From assembly GCA_937139475.1 (NCBI GenBank), contig CAKZQF010000031.1:170163-234162 (forward strand): a stretch of DNA of 64,000 nt. Reading direction: 5' to 3'. Source of the DNA: an uncultured Gammaproteobacteria bacterium. Lineage in GTDB: Bacteria > Pseudomonadota > Gammaproteobacteria > Enterobacterales > Psychrobiaceae. Below, in pieces: positions 49,015-56,926 of this stretch (its first letter is position 1; the number at the start of each line of letters is the position of its first letter). The position numbers and the translations under genes were made by a program. The notes under the pieces were generated by a model that was given only the letters and a program-made list of their open reading frames with translations, was not told the origin of the DNA and did not search any database.

Positions 49015-49848
49015 CTACGATTCAAAGTTGCCATAGACATCAATGGTGAGATCTCGTTGCTTTTGATATTTTGTTGGCGTTGAACCAATCGTTGTTTTCA
49101 AATAACGAATTAAATGCGGCTGATCGCTAAAATTAAATCGATTGGCGACATTGGCCCAGTTAATATTTTGGGATTTCTGCTTATATAGATAATTTAATAT
49201 TTGCTCGAGCCGATTCATCGATTGAACTTGTTTTATCGTAAGCTGCGTAACCTTTAAAAAGCTGCGCTCAGCAGTGCGCTGAGAGCAGTGCAGGGTTTCT
49301 CCTATTTTTGCGATGGGAGTGTCTGCAACAGCCGTTAAAATCTTGCGAACCAATTTACTGTGTTTATCCTCTTCGCAGCCAGCTAAGAAAGCTAACAGTA
49401 ATCTATCCAATTTATCGCGAACTTGTTCTGGGGAGACTAACGCTTGAGCGAGCAAATCCATCACATCAAGTGAATCAGGCACAACCAGATTATTGAAGTT
49501 GGTCTGCGTTATCTTATCCAATTGTAAGTCAACCAAAGCGTGATTGATTGAATATAGCGCGCCAACATGAAACTTAATACCAAGTACCCGAAAAGGCGCC
49601 GAGTGATCCATTATAAATGTTTTTTTATGGGGAAATATCCAATGACTACCACTGCCTTGTTGGTGACTTTCGCCCTGAGTATACTGATACCTATAATCGT
49701 CAGTCGCTAGAATTAAGTGAGCTGCTGGATCGGGGTTTAACTTAGGACGGTTATTACCAACATCCTCTGGTTCTTTTTCTAGTAACCAGTAACAATCGAT
49801 ATACTTGGCGACAATTGGATTTTGTGGGGGGTATTTCCAGTTTTTCAT
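49015..49848 (-). CDS. AraC-family transcriptional regulator
   Basis: 277 aa. The N-terminal 150 residues form a ligand-sensing-type domain (DUF6597-like; FPHKKTFIMDHS and FRVLGIKFHVGALY). The C-terminal AraC HTH pair starts near residue 165, with IAKIGETLHCSQRTAERSFLKV as first helix-turn-helix and NWANVANRFNFSDQPHLIRYLK as second. The neighbouring GNAT gene is a likely target or operon partner. Three tandem 14-bp repeats lie upstream of its start. Confidence 0.88.
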   Translation of the reverse strand: MKNWKYPPQNPIVAKYIDCYWLLEKEPEDVGNNRPKLNPDPAAHLILATDDYRYQYTQGESHQQGSGSHWIFPHKKTFIMDHSAPFRVLGIKFHVGALYSINHALVDLQLDKITQTNFNNLVVPDSLDVMDLLAQALVSPEQVRDKLDRLLLAFLAGCEEDKHSKLVRKILTAVADTPIAKIGETLHCSQRTAERSFLKVTQLTIKQVQSMNRLEQILNYLYKQKSQNINWANVANRFNFSDQPHLIRYLKTTIGSTPTKYQKQRDLTIDVYGNFES

Positions 49849-49937
49849 AGCTAGGCTAATACTTGTTAGTTTTATTAAGCGTAGTGTGAATAGCGAATTT
49901 CACTTATTTTAAATGATAAGTCAAGGTGGGGATTAGT

Positions 49938-49979
49938 AAGACTGTAGTAAAAAGACTGTAGTAAAAAGACTGTAGCAAC
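49938..49979. repeat. Three tandem 14-bp repeats
   Basis: AAGACTGTAGTAAA at 49938-49951 and 49952-49965, and AAGACTGTAGCAAC at 49966-49979 (last unit has two changes at its end). The tract lies 90 bp upstream of the AraC-type regulator start and just after the terminator of the M49-like gene. It could be an operator with helical-phase spacing (14 bp is 1.3 turns, so not one face) or slippage product. Confidence 0.8.
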
Positions 49980-50010
49980 AAAAACGCCAAGCATCTCGCT
50001 TGGCGTTTTG
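49976..50010 (-). terminator. Terminator of the M49-like peptidase gene
   Basis: AAAACGCCAAGC / GCTTGGCGTTTT, 12-bp perfect stem with 5-nt loop, ending on the minus strand in TTTTTGTT; 12 nt after the stop at 50022. Confidence 0.9.
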
Positions 50011-50021
50011 ATTAAAGGGAG

Positions 50022-51722
50022 TTATAGCCCCAGTACTTCTTTACCTTGTTTAAAGGTAATATCAACAGGAATGTTAGCTTTCGACAGTTTATCTAAATCA
50101 TCGGCTAATTCTTGCTTGATCATGCCTTGATCTTTGATTAATTGGTCAACTTTCGCATAATCGCCTGTACCCTGGATTGTTAGGATAAGATTAGACAGAC
50201 TGGTCATTGCCTCACTCATCTTCTCAATATTTACTTTATACAAACCTGCACTGTTACGCTCAAAGGCACCAGCTTGTTGGAAGTAATTAAAGCGGACCAT
50301 GTTCGCTTTACCATGTGCCGAACTTGCACCAAAGCGTACGGAGCGGAAAATGCCAGCCATAAAGGTAACATAGTTGTCTTCCACCACACCCTCACTGATT
50401 TCGCCTTGCTTAAATAACTCAGTGATCATGTACAAGCCTAAAATATCAGCCTTGCCTTCTTCCAGCGCTGAGGCATGCTCTTTTAGCGCTTGGCGTACGG
50501 TGCCTTTGCCATTGATGGTATTCTTGATGCCTAAGCCATGGGCAACTTCGTGGAACATGGTGTTAGCGAAGAATGCATCAAAAGTAACGTGCTTTTGTTG
50601 CTCCGGAGTAATAAGTACTTTAGCGATAGGATCAAGAATATGCTCAAACTTGGCTTGCATTGCATTTTTAAGTTGCAGGCGACGGGTACCTTTTTCTAGC
50701 TGCACTCGCTCATCATTTGGCAGGTTAATCGCAATTGTTTTACCACCTGCATTTGAATGACCTGCGTAGTAAATGACATCATAAGCATTTAAGTCTGCAT
50801 CAGTACCTGGCATTTCTTGTTTGAATTTGGCATCAACTGGCAGTCCTTTTTGTAACGCTGGCAAAAAGCTAGCAAATTTAGCTAAACGCTCAGACCAAGC
50901 TAAGTCTTTAACTAACACATAGGCTTCAAATGCAGCGCGATAACCGACCAGTTGATCTTCATAGGTTTCAATTGGACCAATCACTACGTCAATCGGATTA
51001 TTCTTCATGTCCATCCAAGCGAAATCAGATGCTTGATAGTCGTCGGTTAACAATGCTTTGCTGCGCATGGTTAGATAGTTAGCAAACTCTTTGTCATCAG
51101 CAAGCGCTGCCGCTTCCAGTAGTAATTTACTGGCAATGCGCAGTTCATCTTGATAGGCGCGAGAGTATGGGATGCTAATTAAATTACCACTGTCATCGCG
51201 ACGCAATACCGAGTAAAGGCCTTTGCTATCGACACCTGCTGCGGTGGTTTCAAGTTCAGCTTTATCAATATCGCTTGGGTAGAACTGTGCGCCAAGCTGT
51301 TTTTCCTGATAATCATTTAAGAATACTTTATCTGCATCGAGACGATCCCAGGGACCGTAGTTAATTCGCGCAAACTCGCGAACTTTCTCGTTATCTATAG
51401 AACTTAAAAACTGTGTCTTGTCTTGGCTAAAAGCCTGTTTCCAAAATAAGTCATCCATGATCACACTGGCATCAATAAGCTTAGCTAACATTTGCTTTTG
51501 GTTAACTGAAAGGTGTGATAGATCGGTGTTTAAGGTAACTTCTTGATAGATATCTAAGCGCTGATTAAAAGCAGGCAACAAGGTATGTTTTTCGCTTGCT
51601 TTCGTTGTTGGTACTTCAGCTGCTTTTTCTACTGGTGCGGCGGTATTTGGTGGCGTTTTATCATTACATGCACTCAAGGTTGTTAGTGCAGCTATGCATA
51701 GGGCAATGGTCGTTTTTTTCAT
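50022..51722 (-). CDS. Lipoprotein zinc peptidase, dipeptidyl-peptidase III (M49)-like
   Basis: Probable outer- or inner-membrane lipoprotein. 566 aa. The signal peptide ends in a lipobox LSAC (Cys19). The zinc motif is HEVAH at residues 391-395 within FHEVAHGLGI, followed by EEGKADILGLYM, which carries the third ligand Glu about 55 residues later, as in the M49 fold. True M49 enzymes have HExxxH, here HExxH, as in bacterial homologs of this group. The likely role is trimming peptides in the periplasm; the substrate is not known. It is 38 nt downstream of the YpfN-like gene. Confidence 0.85.
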   Translation of the reverse strand: MKKTTIALCIAALTTLSACNDKTPPNTAAPVEKAAEVPTTKASEKHTLLPAFNQRLDIYQEVTLNTDLSHLSVNQKQMLAKLIDASVIMDDLFWKQAFSQDKTQFLSSIDNEKVREFARINYGPWDRLDADKVFLNDYQEKQLGAQFYPSDIDKAELETTAAGVDSKGLYSVLRRDDSGNLISIPYSRAYQDELRIASKLLLEAAALADDKEFANYLTMRSKALLTDDYQASDFAWMDMKNNPIDVVIGPIETYEDQLVGYRAAFEAYVLVKDLAWSERLAKFASFLPALQKGLPVDAKFKQEMPGTDADLNAYDVIYYAGHSNAGGKTIAINLPNDERVQLEKGTRRLQLKNAMQAKFEHILDPIAKVLITPEQQKHVTFDAFFANTMFHEVAHGLGIKNTINGKGTVRQALKEHASALEEGKADILGLYMITELFKQGEISEGVVEDNYVTFMAGIFRSVRFGASSAHGKANMVRFNYFQQAGAFERNSAGLYKVNIEKMSEAMTSLSNLILTIQGTGDYAKVDQLIKDQGMIKQELADDLDKLSKANIPVDITFKQGKEVLGL

Positions 51723-51760
51723 CTCTTTCTCTTTTAATTATTATTAGTTGTTAGTAGGGA

Positions 51761-51916
51761 TTACCACTTTTCTTCGTCTTCATCCCACTTATCATCGTAG
51801 GTAGAAGGTTTTGGTGGTGGCATTTTTACTTTATTAGAATGTTTAATCAAGGCGATTTGGGATAATACAATCCCTAGAACAACAGCTATAATGACGATTA
51901 CCCAGACGATATTCAT
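51761..51916 (-). CDS. YpfN-like / DUF2897 small membrane protein, 51 aa
   Basis: ATG at 51916 with a perfect GGAGG at proper distance; it overlaps the M15 peptidase stop by 4 nt (ATGA). One membrane segment (residues 3-23) is followed by a short basic stretch and a proline-rich, acidic tail ending YDDKWDEDEEKW. E. coli YpfN (UPF0370), encoded directly after dapE, has the same design with a NDKWDDDDDW tail, and here the gene lies two genes after dapE. Function unknown. Confidence 0.85.
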   Translation of the reverse strand: MNIVWVIVIIAVVLGIVLSQIALIKHSNKVKMPPPKPSTYDDKWDEDEEKW

Positions 51917-52617
51917 GGTGCCTCCGTGTTAATCACATATTGCTTATAGATATGCTCTAGATTATCAATAATTAATTGCTTTAGTCCAATATCTGCGGCG
52001 TCAATCGCTTGTGACAGCGCCGAGAGGCTAAATTGTTGTTGGGCAATAGCGGAAACTTTCTGGTGGCTAATATGCCAAGGCTCGATCGCGACCCCGCCAA
52101 GGTCGTGTTGGTAAGGGCGGTAAAACCCAAAGCGCTGTAGGTTATTACCTAGCCATATGCCAAGCTCTTGCATAGGACCGCCGGCTTGATATTCCCATGG
52201 CTCAAGTTGCAGTGTCAGACCCGCTTTATCCAGCATACTTGGACAATAAACATCCATATCACAGCCCCAATGATGGCGACTGCCACCGGGAACGGCAGAC
52301 CAATTTAAAATCGCTTCGAGTATCTGCTCTTTGCTAAGGTCTTTAATATCTAGAGGCTCGTTATGACGGTTCTTTAGGTTTGCCCCATCGATTGCTTTAC
52401 GATTCCAAATGGCAAGTTGACGCTCGAACGAGCGATAGCTACTGGCAATTGCTAGTTCAATTCCATCTTGTTTAGCTGCTGCTACCAATGCCTGCCAATC
52501 ATCCAGGCTTTCCTGATGAACCTGAAAAGTCTTATCATTCTGATATTTATCAGTGTAGGTAACTAAAGATGATTGGCAGTGCCCAGTCAGTTGGGCATCG
52601 GTAAAGTTAATTGTCAT
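51913..52617 (-). CDS. M15 family metallopeptidase (VanY-type D-Ala-D-Ala carboxypeptidase)
   Basis: 234 aa, with no signal peptide visible, so the site of action is unclear. The zinc motif [13 protein letters not shown] (SxHxxGxAxD form, Cys replacing Ala) gives His and Asp ligands. The third His and the catalytic Glu are in [17 protein letters not shown] is the substrate-binding Arg motif of the family. It overlaps dapE by 11 nt, so translation is coupled. The likely role is peptide-stem or D-amino-acid dipeptide cleavage; pairing with dapE hints at recycling of cell-wall peptides. Confidence 0.88.
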   Translation of the reverse strand: MTINFTDAQLTGHCQSSLVTYTDKYQNDKTFQVHQESLDDWQALVAAAKQDGIELAIASSYRSFERQLAIWNRKAIDGANLKNRHNEPLDIKDLSKEQILEAILNWSAVPGGSRHHWGCDMDVYCPSMLDKAGLTLQLEPWEYQAGGPMQELGIWLGNNLQRFGFYRPYQHDLGGVAIEPWHISHQKVSAIAQQQFSLSALSQAIDAADIGLKQLIIDNLEHIYKQYVINTEAP

Positions 52618-53764
52618 TGTCTACCAATAACTTTTCTAAAATACGTTGATAAACATTGGTGAGCTGTTCAAGGTCGCTAAATTTAACGCACTCATTCACT
52701 TGGTGAATCGTTGCATTTACAGGACCTACTTCCACAAGTTCTGCCCCTGTTGGCGCGATAAAGCGACCATCGGATGTGCCGCCACTTGTTTGTGGGTCTG
52801 TGTCTATGTCAGTGACTTCCTTGATTGATTCTTTTACCGATTGTAGCAATTTACCATGATCGGTTAAAAATGGCAGGCCGTTGTAGGTCCACTCAATATC
52901 GTAGTCCAAATGATGCTTAGCTAAGATTTGCGTCACTTTGGCAATAATTTTTTCAAAAGTGAGCTCGGTGGAGAAACGCAGATTAAACTGCACATGTAGT
53001 TCACCCGGAATCACATTGCCAGCGCCCGTGCCTCCATGGATATTTGATACTTGAAAACTTGTTGGTGGAAAGTACTCATTGCCATTATCCCATACTGTTT
53101 TACTCAACTCATCCAACGCTGGAGCAGCCACATGGATCGGGTTTATCGCCAAGTGAGGGTAGGCAACGTGGCCTTGTTTACCGTGGATAACTAAGTCCCC
53201 GGTTAATGAGCCTCGACGTCCATTTTTAACAATATCGCCTAAATGGTGTGAGCTACTTGGCTCACCAACAATACAGTATTGAATCTTTTCATTGCGCGCT
53301 TCTAAGGTATCGATGACGCGGGTTGTGCCATTAATAAAAGGGCCTTCCTCATCACTGGTAATTAGAAAAGCGATTGAGCCTTTATGATCCGGATGCTGTT
53401 TGACAAACCGTTCTGTGGCGATAACCATGGCGGCGAGACTACCTTTCATATCGGCAGCGCCACGGCCATGGAGCATACCATCAATTAATTTAGGTGAGAA
53501 TGGCGGGTTATCCCATTTATCTTCATTGCCCACGGGCACGACATCTGTGTGGCCTGCGAAACAAAAGAGTGGTCCCGTATCACCTTTACGTGCCCACATA
53601 TTTGTGGTGTCTTCAAAGATCATCGACTCAATATTAAAGCCAAGCGGTTTTAGATGTTCGGCCATCAAATCCTGACAGCCTTCGTCTAAGGGGGTAACTG
53701 ACGGGCGGGATAATAAATCACAGCTTAAATCAAACAGCGCTTGATCGTTAATTTGTTCACTCAC
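52607..53764 (-). CDS. dapE: Succinyl-diaminopimelate desuccinylase
   Basis: Hydrolyses N-succinyl-L,L-diaminopimelate in lysine and cell-wall precursor synthesis. Dinuclear zinc enzyme of the M20 family. 385 aa (375 in E. coli). Metal ligands and catalytic residues: [43 protein letters not shown] and the C-terminal [10 protein letters not shown]. The dimerisation domain covers about 180-295. The gene order arsC-like, dapE, ypfN-like matches E. coli yffB-dapE-ypfN. Confidence 0.97.
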   Translation of the reverse strand: MSEQINDQALFDLSCDLLSRPSVTPLDEGCQDLMAEHLKPLGFNIESMIFEDTTNMWARKGDTGPLFCFAGHTDVVPVGNEDKWDNPPFSPKLIDGMLHGRGAADMKGSLAAMVIATERFVKQHPDHKGSIAFLITSDEEGPFINGTTRVIDTLEARNEKIQYCIVGEPSSSHHLGDIVKNGRRGSLTGDLVIHGKQGHVAYPHLAINPIHVAAPALDELSKTVWDNGNEYFPPTSFQVSNIHGGTGAGNVIPGELHVQFNLRFSTELTFEKIIAKVTQILAKHHLDYDIEWTYNGLPFLTDHGKLLQSVKESIKEVTDIDTDPQTSGGTSDGRFIAPTGAELVEVGPVNATIHQVNECVKFSDLEQLTNVYQRILEKLLVDNDN

Positions 53765-53781
53765 AAAGTCACCTATTGAGA

Positions 53782-54138
53782 TTAAGAAAAAATTGCCTGG
53801 TACTGATCGGCTTTAAAACCTAAATGAGCACTGTCATTGTTAACCAACAGTGGGCGCTTAATTAGGGTTGGGGTAGCCAAAAATAGTGCTTTGAGAGACT
53901 CGTTGTCCAAGTTTTCTTTTTGCTCATCAGTTAGTGCGCGAAAGCTCGTTGAGCGTTTGTTTAGCATTAATTGCGGGTCACTTAATTGGCATAGCGACTC
54001 TAATAGTGCAGAGTCGAGCCCATCGACGCGGTAATCATGAAAGGCATAAGGGATTTTATTAGCATCAAGCCATTTAATTGCTTTTTTGATGGTGTCACAG
54101 TTTTTAATTCCGTAGAGGAGGGTGGTATTGTTTGACAT
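53782..54138 (-). CDS. ArsC/Spx-like reductase (YffB-like)
   Basis: 118 aa thioredoxin-fold protein. The single active-site Cys is in [12 protein letters not shown] (about residue 14). The arsenate-site Arg motif is reduced to [11 protein letters not shown]. coli YffB next to dapE is the counterpart, and a role with glutathione is possible, but arsenate reduction is not implied. It lies 17 nt before dapE, in the same direction. Confidence 0.9.
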   Translation of the reverse strand: MSNNTTLLYGIKNCDTIKKAIKWLDANKIPYAFHDYRVDGLDSALLESLCQLSDPQLMLNKRSTSFRALTDEQKENLDNESLKALFLATPTLIKRPLLVNNDSAHLGFKADQYQAIFS

Positions 54139-54202
54139 CGAGATAACCGAATTATGAAAGTTGGCTTAATTAAAGCATATTTACACTGGATAATCAGCTA
54201 TT

Positions 54203-54709
54203 TTAGCCTCGATTCTCCTTTACGATTAGCTGCATAATGTCATCTTCCCCAGCACGCCGGCTACCATGATAGGGTGTCATCTTAAGTGCCCCTTTACTGA
54301 TAAGCATAGCGACTGCCGTGGCGGGCAACGATGCCTTTAATCGAATGAGATCTAACTCTACAAGTACCTGCCCTTGCGCTACTACCTCCCCGACTTTCAC
54401 TTTAGTACTAAAGCCTACACCGTGGCTCTCTTTAGCATTTTTCCCGATAATTAATTCAATAATCAGTCCGTTACCAGCCCCTAATGTTAGTTGGTGTCCG
54501 GTTGGTGCGATGGCGATGACTTTGGCTTTACAGGGCGCTACTAGTCGGCTACTTATTGGCAAAATACATACACCTTTGCCTAGAAAACCTTTTGCTATGA
54601 GTAGGTCGGGGTGGCTAGTAAGTGTTTTGCTTTCTCCGCTAATAGGGCTGGCAAGCGTTCTGATTGCCAGCTTGGGCTTGGCTTTAGCTAGGTTTAGTTC
54701 AGTACCCAT
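54203..54709 (-). CDS. Degenerate EIIA-Glc (Crr-like) domain protein lacking the phosphorylated His
   Basis: 168 aa; the fold of glucose-type PTS EIIA is readable from residue 20 on: LASPISGE, GFLGKGVCILP, LVAPCKAKVIAIAPTGHQL, KVKVGEVVAQGQVLVELDL. His 72 aligns with the assisting His75 of Crr. The phosphoryl-accepting His90 of Crr (VHFGID) aligns with Ile87 (LIIGKN), so this protein cannot be phosphorylated there. It is probably a regulatory or structural pseudo-EIIA. Its start is 2 nt after the ACT-domain gene. Confidence 0.75.
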   Translation of the reverse strand: MGTELNLAKAKPKLAIRTLASPISGESKTLTSHPDLLIAKGFLGKGVCILPISSRLVAPCKAKVIAIAPTGHQLTLGAGNGLIIELIIGKNAKESHGVGFSTKVKVGEVVAQGQVLVELDLIRLKASLPATAVAMLISKGALKMTPYHGSRRAGEDDIMQLIVKENRG

Positions 54710-54711
54710 TG

Positions 54712-55107
54712 TTAGAGAGTAACTTCCTGGTGGACTAGGTAATCACTCCTTTCTAGTTGAGCAATGGCCTGGGTTAAATTATCTTGCTTTACTAAAATAT
54801 AATCCGTATCAAAAGTAGAAACTGCAAAGATGCTAATGTTGCTTGAAGCGAGTACACCAGCGATACCCGATAGAATGCCAGTTAATGAAAAGTCTAAGGG
54901 CCCCAATACTTCTAGGCAGCGCCAGTCTGTTTCACTATCCAGACTTTTTAAGGGTAATGTAGAGGGAGCAACAACAGATAGCTCATCAGCAGTTTTACTC
55001 AAGAAATAAATATCTTGTTCAAAAATCTCATTCATTGGCTTGGTATCAGCAGCAAAGCTATGAATGGTAAAAACTTGTGGTAGCACGGCTAACGTCTGTT
55101 TTGGCAT
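54712..55107 (-). CDS. ACT-domain protein
   Basis: 131 aa, likely a small-molecule (amino-acid) sensor. The second half has the CASTOR/ACT pattern: FSLTGILSGIAGVLASSNISIFAVSTFDTDYIL in pieces (GILSGIAGVLA, ISIFAVSTFDT, DYILVK), which is the ligand-binding ACT core, and the N-terminal half forms a second, weaker ACT-like unit. It is translated together with the pseudo-EIIA gene. Partner and ligand are not known. Confidence 0.8.
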   Translation of the reverse strand: MPKQTLAVLPQVFTIHSFAADTKPMNEIFEQDIYFLSKTADELSVVAPSTLPLKSLDSETDWRCLEVLGPLDFSLTGILSGIAGVLASSNISIFAVSTFDTDYILVKQDNLTQAIAQLERSDYLVHQEVTL

Positions 55108-55160
55108 GAATTAAACACTCACTGAATCGATGGACCCTTTTAGTCTAGCATTGTTGAGAT

Positions 55161-55194
55161 AAAAAAAAAGGATAAGCAATTGCTTATCCTTTTG
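55161..55194 (-). terminator. Terminator of cysK
   Basis: AAGGATAAGCAATTGCTTATCCTT is a self-complementary 24-mer in two halves (55169-55192), followed on the minus strand by nine T. It is 20 nt after the cysK stop. Confidence 0.9.
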
Positions 55195-55213
55195 ATTCAA
55201 GCTGATAAAAGCG

Positions 55214-56182
55214 TTATTGCACGTTTTCAGCTTCAGTAAAGATATCAGCAAATAATGCGGTAGACAGGTAACGTTCACCAGAACTTGGTAGGATAACGAC
55301 AATGTTTTTATCTGCATACTCAGGGCGCGCTGCAATACGATTTGCCGCAACCACTGCTGCACCCGATGAAATACCAGCTAAAATGCCTTCTTCTTCCATT
55401 AAACGTTGCGCCATTTCAATCGCTTCTTCGTTGTCGACTTGCTCAACAATATCGACAAGATCTAAATCAAGGTTACCTGGGATAAAGCCTGCACCGATAC
55501 CTTGAATTTTATGTGGTCCAGGTGTTAGCTCTTGTCCGGCTTTTGCTTGGGTGATGACAGGCGAGTTTACCGGCTCAACAGCAACTGATGTAATTGCTTT
55601 ACCTTGTTCGTTCTTAATGTAACGACTAACACCGGTAATCGTACCACCAGTACCTACACCAGCGACAAAAACATCGATTTCACCGTCGGTGTCATTCCAA
55701 ATTTCTGGGCCGGTTGTCTGTTCGTGAATTTGTGGGTTAGCAGGGTTTTCGAATTGCTGCAGTAATACATACTTTTCAGGGTTCGAATCTTTAATTTCTT
55801 GCGCTTTAGCAATAGCGCCCCCCATGCCTTTAGCTCCTTCCGTTAATACCAAGTTTGCACCAAGTGCTTTAAGTAGTTTACGACGCTCAAGGCTCATCGT
55901 ATCAGGCATTGTCAGCGTTAGTTTGTAGCCACGAGCTGAAGCAACAAATGCTAGTGCGATACCCGTGTTACCACTTGTTGGTTCGATAAGTTCTTTTTCT
56001 TTGGTTAAGGTGCCTGACTTTTCTGCATCCCAAATCATGTTTGCGCCGATACGACACTTCACGCTAAAGCTAGGATTACGACTTTCAATTTTTGCAATAA
56101 CATTGCCGTTAGAAACTTTGTTTAATCGAACTAATGGGGTATTGCCAATAGTTAATGAATTGTCTTGCGCGATATTAGCCAT
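55214..56182 (-). CDS. cysK: O-acetylserine sulfhydrylase A (cysteine synthase)
   Basis: Makes cysteine from O-acetylserine and sulfide with pyridoxal phosphate. The start chosen is ATG at 56182 ([20 protein letters not shown]) because AAGGA lies 8 nt upstream; this gives 322 aa (323 in E. coli). The PLP lysine is in [14 protein letters not shown] (about residue 42). The substrate loop is [12 protein letters not shown] and the PLP phosphate loop is [16 protein letters not shown] supplies the PLP N1 contact. It is divergent from the moxR fragment with 214 bp between. Confidence 0.97.
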   Translation of the reverse strand: MANIAQDNSLTIGNTPLVRLNKVSNGNVIAKIESRNPSFSVKCRIGANMIWDAEKSGTLTKEKELIEPTSGNTGIALAFVASARGYKLTLTMPDTMSLERRKLLKALGANLVLTEGAKGMGGAIAKAQEIKDSNPEKYVLLQQFENPANPQIHEQTTGPEIWNDTDGEIDVFVAGVGTGGTITGVSRYIKNEQGKAITSVAVEPVNSPVITQAKAGQELTPGPHKIQGIGAGFIPGNLDLDLVDIVEQVDNEEAIEMAQRLMEEEGILAGISSGAAVVAANRIAARPEYADKNIVVILPSSGERYLSTALFADIFTEAENVQ

Positions 56183-56396
56183 GAGTTGGTCCTTTTCTGT
56201 CATTAGTGGGTTAACCCAATATTGAATTAAATAATGTTTATATTATTAGCTTACCTCTTTAGGCAAGAATGTGAAGTGACATTTAGTTATAACGTTATGT
56301 AATAAGAAACTAACTTCTTATTCCAATATGTCGCAGGGTTTAATGCCTAGTTATGGTAATGTTAAAACATCTGTTTAACTTAAAAAGAATTCCAAC

Positions 56397-56801
56397 ATGT
56401 CATTTAGTAGTACTGATAATTACGTTGTTAGCGACGAATTAAAACTAGCGGTGCAAGCCGCCATTACCCTTGAGCGCCCGTTATTAATCAAAGGTGAACC
56501 TGGCACTGGTAAAACAATGCTTGCCCAAGAACTTGCACAATCTTTAGATGTACCATTAATTCAATGGCACATCAAGTCCACCACGAAAGCGCAACAAGGG
56601 CTTTATGAGTACGACGCTGTGTCGCGCCTGCGAGACTCGCAACTAGGTGATGATCGCGTTAAAGATATTGCCAACTACATCGTTAAAGGGAAAATGTGGC
56701 AGGCCTTTGACAGTGATGTTCGTCCAATTTTATTGATTGATGAAATCGATAAAGCTGATATTGAATTTCCTAATGACTTGCTGCAAGAGCTCGATGTATA
56801 G
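56397..56801 (+). pseudogene. MoxR-type AAA ATPase, truncated by mobile-element insertion
   Basis: Only the first 133 codons of a MoxR-like ATPase remain (full length is about 280 aa). Walker A is GEPGTGKT (residues 37-44), and Walker B is LLIDEIDKAD (about 117-126). The family continues DLLQELDRMEF; here the reading goes LQELD and then V and a stop, so the homology breaks at about 56796. Sensor 1, Arg finger and lid are missing, so the fragment cannot be an active ATPase. The recombinase operon starts 125 bp further on. Full genes of this type usually precede a von Willebrand (VWA) protein gene, which would be expected on the far side of the island. Confidence 0.85.
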
Positions 56802-56926
56802 GTAAGAAAATTTTTATACTATTTAAGTGAGCTAGCAGCGAAATTGCCCTTGACGCTGTATTTTTTTGAACTACTTTATATTGGTATTTGTAATAAAAAC
56901 ATACCACATAATATTTACAGGGCAGC
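56802..56926 (+). promoter_or_regulatory. Left-end leader of the recombinase operon
   Basis: 125 bp of AT-rich DNA between the truncated moxR and the first recombinase. It must hold the left recombination site and the operon promoter. TTGACG at 56850-56855 is a good -35 box, but the best -10 (TATATT, 56877) is 21 nt away, too far. TGGTAT (56882-56887) and ATACCA (56900-56905) form a small inverted repeat close to the start codon, a possible autoregulatory site. Confidence 0.35.

Noticed and set aside
56845..56924. TGCCCT / AGGGCA inverted pair at the left end of the island
   Set aside because: A 6-bp match over 80 bp is expected by chance; not enough to call a recombination site.
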